43,027 nucleotides of DNA from Bacillota bacterium (GTDB lineage: Bacteria > Bacillota > Clostridia > Peptostreptococcales > Anaerovoracaceae): assembly GCA_029239605.1 (NCBI GenBank), contig JARBUO010000014.1:1-43027 (forward strand). The letters run 5' to 3'. Below, piece after piece: positions 1-6,784 of this stretch; the first letter of the stretch is position 1; every line of letters starts with the position of its first letter. Below the pieces are notes generated by a model. That model saw only the letters and a list, made by a program, of their open reading frames with translations, made no database searches and was not told the origin of the DNA. Made by a program: the position numbers and the translations under genes.

Positions 1-1
1 A

Positions 2-2053
2 ACATACGAACTCTATTTGAATCAAGAGATCGAGTCAATAGAAGAACTTTTGGATCAGGGTTTCGAAGCAGTATATGTGGCAACGGGGAAAGGCGGAAGC
101 GCATACGACCTTCTGAATGGGGAAGCGGGACACTGCACAATCCTAAAAAGGAGCGGCGCTGGCAGAAATGGTTCGGCAGATGGCACTGTCTGCGATGATG
201 CTGATGACATTGCTGATGATGTTGCTGCTGGTTCCGCTGTTGTCGCCGTGCGGGAAAACTCGGACTCAAGATCCATGGCGGTCTTTGCAGGGGGAAGTTT
301 GACCGGAAAAGACCCCCTCCGCGCAATGGCAGACGGTCTGGATATGGCCTGGGCAATTGAGGTTTTCCTTAAGACCGGAAGGCTGGAGTACCCTTCTGCC
401 GCTTCTGCCTGCAGATCTGCGGCGGATCTGGATAAGCTGGTCCCTACGAAGGCCATCATCCCTTCAGACCATGGAATCTATACCGAAGACGAAGCCTCGG
501 CAGAGGCAGCCCGGTGTATTCGCTGTCAATGCAATGCCTGTATGAAGTATTGTGATGTGTGTGCTTATCATAATAAATGGCCCATGAGAATTCGGGATGA
601 TATTATGGCTACTGTCGCTTTTTCCACCTCGGAATCCATGATGAAGAAGACGCCTGCGAAGCGGTTGATGAATACCTGTACCCAATGCGGTCTTTGCGAA
701 GAGGTCTGTCCCGAAGAGATCGAAATCGGGGGAATGCTTTTGGAGGCAAGGAGAAGCCTTCACAAGCAGGGAACGCTTCCGGGGGCCTATCACCAGTTCT
801 GGATCAGAGATATGGAATTTACGAACAGTGAAGCAGCCGCCCTTGTCAGAATGGCATCTCAGTCCTTCACCAAAGGAGCAGAAAGCTCGTCGGGACGAAG
901 ACCAGATAAGCGGTATGCATTTTTCCCGGGGTGCCAGCTGGGGGCAGCGGATCCGCGCTATGTAATAAAACCGTATCGCTGGCTGCTGACGAAGCAACCG
1001 GATACCGGGCTGATGCTGCGCTGCTGCGGAATCCCGGCGGAATGGGCAGGAAATGAAGAGCTTCATGCGCATGAAATCGGGAACCTTCGAAAGGAATGGG
1101 AGGAACTTGGAAAACCGATGCTGATTCTGGCATGTCCATCCTGCCGAAAGCATCTGGCGGAATACCACCCTGATATCGAGACCGTGAGCCTGTACGAGGT
1201 GATGGAACAGTGGGACTGCAGGACGGAGGCGGAAGGCGAGGCCGGAAAAATGGAACTTGAAAACATTGAAGCGGAAAGCCGCGACCCGGGGCCGGAAGAC
1301 ACCAAAGTGCTGAGCAGCCAGAAAAGCAGCATCAGCACGGGAGACATCTATTCTATCTTTGATCCATGCTCTGCCCGAAATATCAGACCCATGGAGCAGG
1401 CGGTCAGAGCGCTGGCCTTGAAGACAGGCGTGCAGATTCAGGAACTCCCCAAGGGTGACCTGCATGGCTGCTGCGGGTACGGAGGACATGTATCCGAGGC
1501 CAATGCGGATTATGCATCCTATGTGACAAAAAGCCGCAGTGAACTCAGCGATAAACCTTATATTACGTACTGCATCAATTGCAGAGATATCTTTCGAGGA
1601 GAGGGAAAGCCTTCCCTGCACCTCCTTGATCTGCTATTTGGCATCAATGCCATTGACAGCAGACTGCCGAGCCTGACGGAACGAAGAAACAACAGAATCA
1701 GGCTGAAAGAGGCACTGCTGAGAGAAGTATGGGGAGAGACGATGGAAAAACAGACGGAACAATGCGAATATCCTTTGAAAATAGGGTCAGAGGTTGAGGA
1801 AAAGATGGACCGTATGAAGATTCTGGAGGAAGACCTCTGTGAGGTCATCGGGTTCGGCGAATCTTCCGGTCGGCGTACCTATGACCACCACAAAGATACT
1901 TACAGCTGCTACCGCGAACTGGGACATGTTACCTGCTGGGTAGAATATCACAAGGAAGATGGTCTCTATGAGGTTATCAATGTTTATACCCACAGAATGA
2001 AAATCAAATTGGAGGGCGTCTGGAATGGAAGAAAAGTCGAAGCTGATCTGTGA
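2..2053 (+). CDS. Dicluster Fe-S / pyridine-nucleotide oxidoreductase, 5'-truncated by window edge (DVU_1558-like)
   Basis: The frame is open to the window edge (codons from position 2), so the N-terminus, expected to hold the FAD and main NAD(P)-binding part of a GltD-like oxidoreductase, lies upstream; TTG at 17 is probably not a start. The visible part begins with a Rossmann-type stretch ending in GLDMAWAIEVFLKTG, typical of GltD-like chains. Two [4Fe-4S] ligand sets follow: CIRCQCNACMKYC from 515 and CTQCGLCEEVCP from 677. Two CCG-type repeats, as in heterodisulfide reductase subunit B, follow (PGC near 930 with CCG near 1021; DPC near 1364 with CCG near 1471), then a C-terminal domain of about 100 residues I cannot name. 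The protein probably passes electrons between NAD(P)H and a partner redox protein or molybdoenzyme. It overlaps the next gene by 29 bases. Two low-complexity acidic inserts are unusual. Confidence 0.82.
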   Translation, partial: TYELYLNQEIESIEELLDQGFEAVYVATGKGGSAYDLLNGEAGHCTILKRSGAGRNGSADGTVCDDADDIADDVAAGSAVVAVRENSDSRSMAVFAGGSLTGKDPLRAMADGLDMAWAIEVFLKTGRLEYPSAASACRSAADLDKLVPTKAIIPSDHGIYTEDEASAEAARCIRCQCNACMKYCDVCAYHNKWPMRIRDDIMATVAFSTSESMMKKTPAKRLMNTCTQCGLCEEVCPEEIEIGGMLLEARRSLHKQGTLPGAYHQFWIRDMEFTNSEAAALVRMASQSFTKGAESSSGRRPDKRYAFFPGCQLGAADPRYVIKPYRWLLTKQPDTGLMLRCCGIPAEWAGNEELHAHEIGNLRKEWEELGKPMLILACPSCRKHLAEYHPDIETVSLYEVMEQWDCRTEAEGEAGKMELENIEAESRDPGPEDTKVLSSQKSSISTGDIYSIFDPCSARNIRPMEQAVRALALKTGVQIQELPKGDLHGCCGYGGHVSEANADYASYVTKSRSELSDKPYITYCINCRDIFRGEGKPSLHLLDLLFGINAIDSRLPSLTERRNNRIRLKEALLREVWGETMEKQTEQCEYPLKIGSEVEEKMDRMKILEEDLCEVIGFGESSGRRTYDHHKDTYSCYRELGHVTCWVEYHKEDGLYEVINVYTHRMKIKLEGVWNGRKVEADL

Positions 2054-2219
2054 TCGATGCAAGGTAGATATGGCAGAATCTGAAGTGGAATTCAGCTATC
2101 TCAATCGCTCCTTCCGTCACAAAGTGCCGCGCTGTCCTAAGTGCGGGCAGGTCTATATCCCGGAAAAGCTGGCATCGGGACGGATGAACGAAGTGGAAAA
2201 AATGCTGGAAGAAAAGTAA
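2025..2219 (+). CDS. Small YgiT-type zinc-finger redox protein (DVU_1557-like)
   Basis: This 64-residue protein has two CxxC pairs, CDRC near residue 9 and CPKC near residue 37, separated by a short beta-rich segment, then IPEKLASGRMNEVEKMLEE. This is the layout of the YgiT/MqsA-type zinc-ribbon family and of the small protein I recall beside TrsS/TrsM genes. The pairs could hold Zn or act as a dithiol carrier; the sequence does not decide which. It starts inside the preceding oxidoreductase gene, which suggests translational coupling, with GGAGGG about 7 bases before the ATG. Family and context are fairly clear; the function is inferred. Confidence 0.72.
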   Translation: MEEKSKLICDRCKVDMAESEVEFSYLNRSFRHKVPRCPKCGQVYIPEKLASGRMNEVEKMLEEK

Positions 2220-2314
2220 AGGATTTTGAAAACTGGTGCTGGAAGAAAAGGAAAAGATCCCAGAAAAAGTCCTGAAAAAATAAGGAGATGCAAGAAAAAA
2301 ATAGGAGCGGAGAA

Positions 2315-3693
2315 ATGAAGATACTTGGAACAACCCAAAGTCTATGCCCTGTTTGCCTGAAACCATTGGAAGGCAGGTATGAATCAGAGGAGGGTGCCGT
2401 TTTTCTCACCAAGACCTGTAAAGAACATGGAGCCTTTCTAACTGCAATCGCAGACAGCGAAGACGACTATTTAAGGTGGACCGCCAACCCATCCATTAAT
2501 ATCCCTCCGAAGAAGGCAATTACGGAGGGTTTGGCTGGCAGCTGCCCGCTTCATTGCGGTACTTGCCAGGAGCATCTGCAGACGGCCTGCTGTGTGCTCA
2601 TTGACGTTACAGAGCGGTGCAATCAGCATTGCCCCTATTGCTTTGCAAAAGCAGAAACGGATGGATCGGGAAGCAATGGACCGGGAGAACCCACGCTTGA
2701 TGAAATAAGCAGGAAATATGATCTACTTTTGGAACTGGGAGAGGAACGTCCCTTTAACATTCAGCTTTCGGGAGGGGAACCTACGGTGCGGAATGATCTT
2801 CCGGAGATTATCCGAATGGGTAAGGATAAGGGGTTTGAGTTTATCCAGATCAATACCAATGGACGTCGAATTGCCAGAGAAGACGGATATGCGCAAATAC
2901 TGAAGAATGCCGGGGCTTCCGTTGCCTTTCTCCAGTTTGACGGCACAAGCGACGCAATCTACCAGGCGCTGCGGGGTGAGCCACTTTTCGCAATGAAAAA
3001 GAAGGCGGTGGAAAACTGCAGAAAAGCGGGGCTGCCTGTTACGTTGGTGCCCACGGTTGTCCGGGATGTAACAATATCGGCGATATGATGAACTATCTCC
3101 TGGAAAATGTGGATGTGGTAAAGGGGATTCACTTTCAGCCTGTCAGCTTTTTTGGAAGACATCCCGGTGGCATAGACAACCGGGTTACCATGTTTGATAT
3201 CATGAAGGAACTGGAAGTTCAGACCCAGGGTGCCTTTTCTGCAAAGGACTGCTATCCAATTACAACGGGGCACCCGCTTTGCTGTTTTCAGAGTTCCTAT
3301 CAGAAGCAGAAGGATGGAACTGTGAAAAGCCTGATCAATTATGGTACGAAAATGGAGGGGCTTAGCTGCTGCGAAGCAAAAGACCCACTTGAAATTATTA
3401 AGAAGGATCGAGATTTTGTACTGAATAAATGGAATATGCAGGAGCCCGCCAGGAAAGAACCTTGCTGCAGCGATCCCGGGGAAGAATCGAAATCTATGGA
3501 CTTTGATCAGTTCCTGAATGAACTGCGGCGCAATATGTTTTCCGTATCCTGCATGGCGTTTATGGACAGCAGCAATCTTGATGCAGAGCGGTTAAAACGC
3601 TGCAGAGTGCAGGTTCTGTCACCCGATGACAGGCTGATTCCATTCTGCGCATACAATTCTATCTATAGGGGGGATCAAAATGAATCGATTTAA
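2315..3693 (+). pseudogene. trsS: Radical SAM protein TrsS, split by a one-base frameshift near 3070
   Basis: Two reading frames together encode one radical SAM enzyme of about 460 residues. The first (2315 to the TGA at 3088) has an N-terminal CPVC/TCKEHG segment, the CNQHCPYC cluster motif that binds the [4Fe-4S]-SAM centre, and LSGGEPT for SAM binding. The second runs to 3693 and carries Cys-rich stretches (HPLCCF, LSCCEA) and a C-terminal PFCAYN segment. The sequence around 3067-3075 reads on sensibly as DV-NNIGDMMNYL if one base is restored, so a single-base deletion is the simplest explanation. The start at 2315 is preferred over 2288 because AGGAGCGG lies at a proper distance; the 2288 ATG abuts its GGAG. 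The last bases overlap the methyltransferase start. It could be a real mutation or a sequencing error. The family, from memory, is a (seleno)protein found beside Mop-type aldehyde oxidoreductases. Confidence 0.75.
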
Positions 3694-4411
3694 GCCAGGA
3701 GAATTCAGAATCACGAAAAAAGCCATAGACCGGTGGAAACTGCCGAACGGGGCAAAGGTTTTGGATATCGGCTGCGGATTGGGTGAAACCATGGAATATC
3801 TGCAGCAGGAATACGGATATGACTGCAGCGGAATCGACCTTTCTCTGGAACGGATAAAGGAAGCCAAGGAAAGAAATCCGGAGCTGAATATCAGTTACGG
3901 GGATGGTGAATTCCTGGACGCCTTCCCATCCTACTCTTTTGACGGAGTGACCATGGAGTGCGTTCTTTCGGTAATCAATATTCCTGATGAAGCGCTGCAT
4001 GAAGCATATTGTGTTTTGAAAAAGGGCGGCAAGCTTTTTCTCAGCGACCTTTACATAAAAAATCCAGAGCAGGGATTCACTCAGGCACTGAAAATTGAAG
4101 CCGCCAGGCAAAGCCAGAAACCCCATGGGGAGCACGAGTGCAGTACGGATTGCGAGGAGGAGCACAAGAACCGATTGGTTCCCTTCCGTTCCTCAGGCCG
4201 TTTTCTGATTGAACCACTGATTGAGCAGCTTGAGGAGATTGGATATCGCAATATCTATTGGGAAGATTGTTCTGACGAACTCTATCGTTACACCGCTGAA
4301 AAAATTATGGCGGATGGAACTTTGGAGGGTTGCCTGTGTGAAGATGCGCTCCACCCGAAAGACAACTATAAAACGGGCTATTTTATGCTGACAGCGGAAA
4401 AACCGAACTAG
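3680..4411 (+). CDS. trsM: SAM-dependent class I methyltransferase (TrsM / DVU_1556-like)
   Basis: This 243-residue protein is a Rossmann-fold methyltransferase. Motif I, VLDIGCGLGETM, lies at about residues 28-40, followed by the acidic SAM-ribose position in GIDLS (near 53). YGDGEFLD and the LKKGGKLFLSDLY strand complete the usual order. An insertion near residues 135-165 has two close cysteines (HECSTDCEEEH) and could bind a metal. The C-terminus again has a C-x-C (GCLCED). The gene starts 14 bases before the trsS stop with GGGGGG upstream, so the two are translationally coupled. Its substrate is unknown; context ties it to TrsS and to maturation or function of a nearby molybdoenzyme. The trsM label rests on position next to trsS. 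Confidence 0.72.
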   Translation: MNRFKPGEFRITKKAIDRWKLPNGAKVLDIGCGLGETMEYLQQEYGYDCSGIDLSLERIKEAKERNPELNISYGDGEFLDAFPSYSFDGVTMECVLSVINIPDEALHEAYCVLKKGGKLFLSDLYIKNPEQGFTQALKIEAARQSQKPHGEHECSTDCEEEHKNRLVPFRSSGRFLIEPLIEQLEEIGYRNIYWEDCSDELYRYTAEKIMADGTLEGCLCEDALHPKDNYKTGYFMLTAEKPN

Positions 4412-4487
4412 TCTAGCGCAAATAAATTAATCCAGTTATTTAGTATGCGATATACCGGCAACATGAAACAGATCATGGAGAGATTAA

Positions 4488-4503
4488 CCTAAATATTAGG
4501 AGG
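4488..4503 (+). promoter_or_regulatory. Short palindrome overlapping the ribosome site of the C-GCAxxG-C-C gene
   Basis: CCTAA-ATA-TTAGG (4488-4500) is a perfect inverted repeat whose right arm runs into the AGGAGG ribosome site (4498-4503). In RNA the hairpin would be weak (5 bp), so any effect on initiation would be modest. I see no clear promoter in the 98 bases between this gene and trsM. Confidence 0.3.
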
Positions 4504-4509
4504 CTATGT

Positions 4510-4878
4510 ATGAATCAGGACATTTTGGAGCTGAAGCTGCGCGGTCTCTGCTGCAGCCAGATTATCATGGAGCTTGGCCTGAGAAGACTGGAGAAAGAGA
4601 ATCCGGATTTGATCGCCGCCATGGCGGCGCTTTGCAATGGGTTCTGGCAGGGAGAAATCTGCGGGATCCTCTCTGCGGGGTTATGTCTGCTCCACCTTGC
4701 AGATCCTGAAGCTGCGGGCAATCACGGAGCCGTTCTGCAGGAATGGTTTGAGGATTCTTTCGGCAGCCGGAATTGTGATGTGCTTTTAGAGAATAACCCG
4801 ATGAACAAGGTTGAGAAATGCCCTATGATGCTTGACGCAACGTTTTTAAAAATCTGCGAGCTGCTTGAATGGGATTAA
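4510..4878 (+). CDS. C-GCAxxG-C-C family protein (DVU_1555-like)
   Basis: A 122-residue soluble protein with the family's cysteine layout: CCSQI at about residue 14, ALCNGFWQGEICGILSAG at about residues 40-57 (a variant of the GCAxxG core), a later RNCDVL and KCPMMLDAT near the C-terminus. The family is named for its conserved Cys/Gly pattern and is often found with redox or metalloenzyme clusters. In this core, CGIL replaces the usual GCAxxG alanine-rich form. AGGAGG sits six bases before the ATG, partly inside a short palindrome (4488-4500). It probably acts with the TrsS/TrsM group; its biochemical role is unknown. Confidence 0.68.
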   Translation: MNQDILELKLRGLCCSQIIMELGLRRLEKENPDLIAAMAALCNGFWQGEICGILSAGLCLLHLADPEAAGNHGAVLQEWFEDSFGSRNCDVLLENNPMNKVEKCPMMLDATFLKICELLEWD

Positions 4879-4931
4879 TCCACCGTTGGTGAAGAATTGC
4901 TCGAGTGGTATTCATCCACCACTGGCGAAGA
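4878..4931 (+). repeat. Two imperfect direct repeats before the first Crp/Fnr gene
   Basis: An 18-base unit at 4878-4895 recurs at 4914-4931 with 15 of 18 bases identical; each contains ATCCACC followed by TGG and GAAGA. Each copy also has some internal dyad symmetry (CCACC...GGTG). They lie between the C-GCAxxG-C-C stop and the Crp/Fnr ribosome site, where a regulator could bind. No -35/-10 pair is evident around them. Confidence 0.4.
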
Positions 4932-4947
4932 GAGAGGAGGCAATGGA

Positions 4948-5625
4948 ATGATAAGCCGGGAGAATACCGAGTGTCTTAAAAGATCAAAGCTGTTCCAAGG
5001 TCTTGAATTACAGGATATTCTTAAAATCTGTCACTTTGCTTTGCCTTCTGAGGAAACGTACCTCAAAAACCAGATTGTTATAAACCAGGGAGATTCGGTA
5101 AGCAGGATCGGAATTCTGAAAAAAGGCACTGCCTTCAGTACAAAATATCATTTGAACGGAAATGGACAAATTCTTAGAGTTTACCGTCAGGGAGAGGTTT
5201 TGTCGCTGGATGCGGTAAGCACGACGCTGTCAACAAGCCCGGTGACGCTCATCAGCCAATCGGACAGCAGCATCTTGTTCCTGCCCTATAAACGAATGCT
5301 TGACCTTCCCGAATCCGACCGAAGGATCAAGGATGTAATCCTCGGCAATATCGGCGAAATCCTGGGAAATGAGCTGATCCGTCTCATGTATAAAATTGAT
5401 GTACTCTCCAAACGAACTCTGCAGGAGAAAATCCTGACTTATTTAAGCCTGATCAGAGAGAAAAACTGCGCGGACACTTTTGAAATCGACATGAATCAGG
5501 AACAGCTTGCCCAATATCTTTGTGTGAACAGAAGCGTCCTTTCCAAGGAATTAAACCTGATGAGAAAGAATGGATTGATCCAATATCAGGGAAAGTGCTA
5601 TACGGTATTGCCGAAAAAAGAATAA
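4948..5625 (+). CDS. Crp/Fnr family transcriptional regulator 1
   Basis: This 225-residue regulator has an N-terminal cNMP-binding-type beta-barrel (roughly residues 12-120, with GDSVSRIGILKKG), a dimerisation helix (near 130-150) and a C-terminal winged helix from about 170, where MNQEQLAQYLCVNRSVLSKE is the helix-turn-helix. It lacks the N-terminal cysteine set of FNR, so oxygen sensing by an Fe-S cluster is unlikely; the effector is unknown. ATG 4948 is chosen because AGGAGG ends seven bases before it. Its recognition helix is nearly identical to that of the second regulator (5979-6662), so both probably read the same palindrome, present at 5635-5662 and 6696-6711. Confidence 0.88.
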   Translation: MISRENTECLKRSKLFQGLELQDILKICHFALPSEETYLKNQIVINQGDSVSRIGILKKGTAFSTKYHLNGNGQILRVYRQGEVLSLDAVSTTLSTSPVTLISQSDSSILFLPYKRMLDLPESDRRIKDVILGNIGEILGNELIRLMYKIDVLSKRTLQEKILTYLSLIREKNCADTFEIDMNQEQLAQYLCVNRSVLSKELNLMRKNGLIQYQGKCYTVLPKKE

Positions 5626-5634
5626 ATAAATTTT

Positions 5635-5690
5635 TAAAACTGTTGTATATACAACAGTTTTATTTATGAAACCGTGTTACACTTAATCCA
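5635..5690 (+). promoter_or_regulatory. Palindromic operator with class II-type promoter ahead of Crp/Fnr gene 2
   Basis: A perfect 28-bp palindrome (5635-5662) is centred between 5648 and 5649; its core is TGTTGTATATACAACA at 5641-5656. A -10 box TACACT lies at 5678-5683, giving a predicted start near 5690 and placing the palindrome centre at about -41.5, the class II activator position of Crp/Fnr proteins. No good -35 box is present, as expected for an activated promoter. The same core, spacing and -10 recur before the aldehyde dehydrogenase. Binding by either local Crp/Fnr paralog is inferred. Confidence 0.7.
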
Positions 5691-5821
5691 ATCGGAAACC
5701 TAAGCTAAGATTTGCCTCTTTAGCGTTAAGGAATTTCTTACATAATACTGTTGAGCATGGTTTACTTACAGTGATCCATATCATCGGTAAAAGCTTGAGA
5801 AAACAGAAAAATAACCGCAAT

Positions 5822-5851
5822 AAAAAGAAGAGCGCCCAGGCTCTTCTTTTT
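5822..5851 (+). terminator. Strong hairpin with T-tract between the two Crp/Fnr genes
   Basis: A 12-bp perfect stem (AAAAAGAAGAGC at 5822-5833 with GCTCTTCTTTTT at 5840-5851) encloses a 6-base loop and ends in a T-run, so it can terminate on either strand. It could end the first Crp/Fnr transcript. It also lies inside the leader of the transcript predicted to start near 5690, 128 bases before the second Crp/Fnr ATG, so it may attenuate that transcript. The remainder of the 5626-5978 gap holds the operator and a GCCAC/GGTGGC hairpin at about 5868-5885 but no convincing gene. Confidence 0.75.
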
Positions 5852-5978
5852 ATCTAATAAAGAAATTGCCACACAATCTGGTGGCGAAAGCAGTGTATCG
5901 ACATTGCCAAATGAATTGAAGCAGATGGAAACGGCCGGGCGAAAGCACCGGAATATACCCGTAGAAGGACTGATAACA

Positions 5979-6662
5979 ATGGCAGACGACGACAATCTCA
6001 CCTTTTTAAAAAAATCTCATCTGTTTAAAGGGCTCAGCGATGAGGAAATCCTCGTGGTCCGTGATTATGCTATGCCTTCTCTTCGGGCATACGATAAAAA
6101 TGATGTAATTGTCGGGCAGGGTGATCCGGTGAGCAAAATCGGCATTATCTGTCACGGAACGGTGCTCAGCACGAAATATCATTACAATGGAGAGACACAA
6201 ATCTTACGAATCTATAAGCAGGGTGAAGTACTGTCTCTTGATGCCGTCAATACGACCTTTCTGACAAGCCCTGTAAGTTTAATCAGTCAAACGGGTTGCG
6301 AAATTCTCTTTTTATCCTACCAAAAACTTATGCAGGGGGACAAGCTAAGCCCATCCATTAAGGAAACCATCATCTTTAATAACAGTGAAATTCTGAGCAA
6401 TGAGCTGGTGCGTCTGATGTACAAGATAGACGTACTTTCGAAACGCACCCTGCAGGAGCGGGTACTGACCTATCTTAGCATCATCCGGGAGAAAAAAGGC
6501 AAGGACACCTTTGATATCAGCATGAATCAGGAGCAGTTTGCCCAGTATCTGTGCGTTAACCGAAGCGTTTTGTCAAAAGAGCTGAATCAGATGCGAAAGA
6601 GGGGCTTGATTGATTACAAAAAAAATCGATACACCCTTTATGAAAAATTTATGAACAAATAG
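5979..6662 (+). CDS. Crp/Fnr family transcriptional regulator 2
   Basis: A 227-residue paralog of the regulator at 4948-5625, with the same order: sensor barrel (about residues 12-120, GDPVSKIGIICHG), dimer helix with NELVRLMYKIDVLSKRT, and helix-turn-helix MNQEQFAQYLCVNRSVLSKE near residue 170. No FNR-type N-terminal cysteine cluster is present. ATG 5979 is chosen because AGAAGGA lies about nine bases upstream and the barrel begins directly after it; upstream in-frame codons extend into unrelated sequence. The gene has its own palindrome-controlled promoter with a long leader containing a terminator hairpin, so it may be autoregulated or activated by regulator 1. Confidence 0.87.
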   Translation: MADDDNLTFLKKSHLFKGLSDEEILVVRDYAMPSLRAYDKNDVIVGQGDPVSKIGIICHGTVLSTKYHYNGETQILRIYKQGEVLSLDAVNTTFLTSPVSLISQTGCEILFLSYQKLMQGDKLSPSIKETIIFNNSEILSNELVRLMYKIDVLSKRTLQERVLTYLSIIREKKGKDTFDISMNQEQFAQYLCVNRSVLSKELNQMRKRGLIDYKKNRYTLYEKFMNK

Positions 6663-6695
6663 ATAACCCTTAATTAGCAATCCAATAAATTGATT

Positions 6696-6745
6696 TGTTG
6701 TATATCCAACAGAATAATCTCCTTCTCCGTGCTAAACTTACGTAA
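6696..6745 (+). promoter_or_regulatory. Crp/Fnr-type operator and class II-type promoter of the aldehyde dehydrogenase
   Basis: The near-palindrome TGTTGTATATCCAACA (6696-6711) matches the core at 5641-5656 in all but one base. The -10 box TAAACT at 6733-6738 lies at exactly the same offset (37 bases from operator start) as TACACT in the other copy, and both -10 boxes are preceded by CCGTG. The predicted start near 6745 puts the operator centre at about -41.5. This supports one regulon controlling both genes. Confidence 0.72.
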
Positions 6746-6784
6746 ATTTATCGGTAAGGATATCATGATTAGGAGGTATCAAAA

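Noticed and set aside
464..1621. Long open frame (385 codons) on the minus strand
   Set aside because: It lies fully opposite the Fe-S oxidoreductase, whose cluster motifs are intact; the minus-strand product resembles no family.
3080..3092. In-frame TGA in trsS read as selenocysteine, since the family is a (seleno)protein
   Set aside because: Two TGA codons follow each other in that frame and the conserved sequence continues in a different frame, so a frameshift explains the break, not Sec.
5762..6001. Small minus-strand frame with a membrane-like segment
   Set aside because: It runs through the terminator stem and into the Crp/Fnr gene 2 start, and has no ribosome site; probably chance.
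4948..6662. FNR-type oxygen sensors
   Set aside because: Neither protein has the N-terminal cysteine cluster that ligates the [4Fe-4S] centre in FNR.
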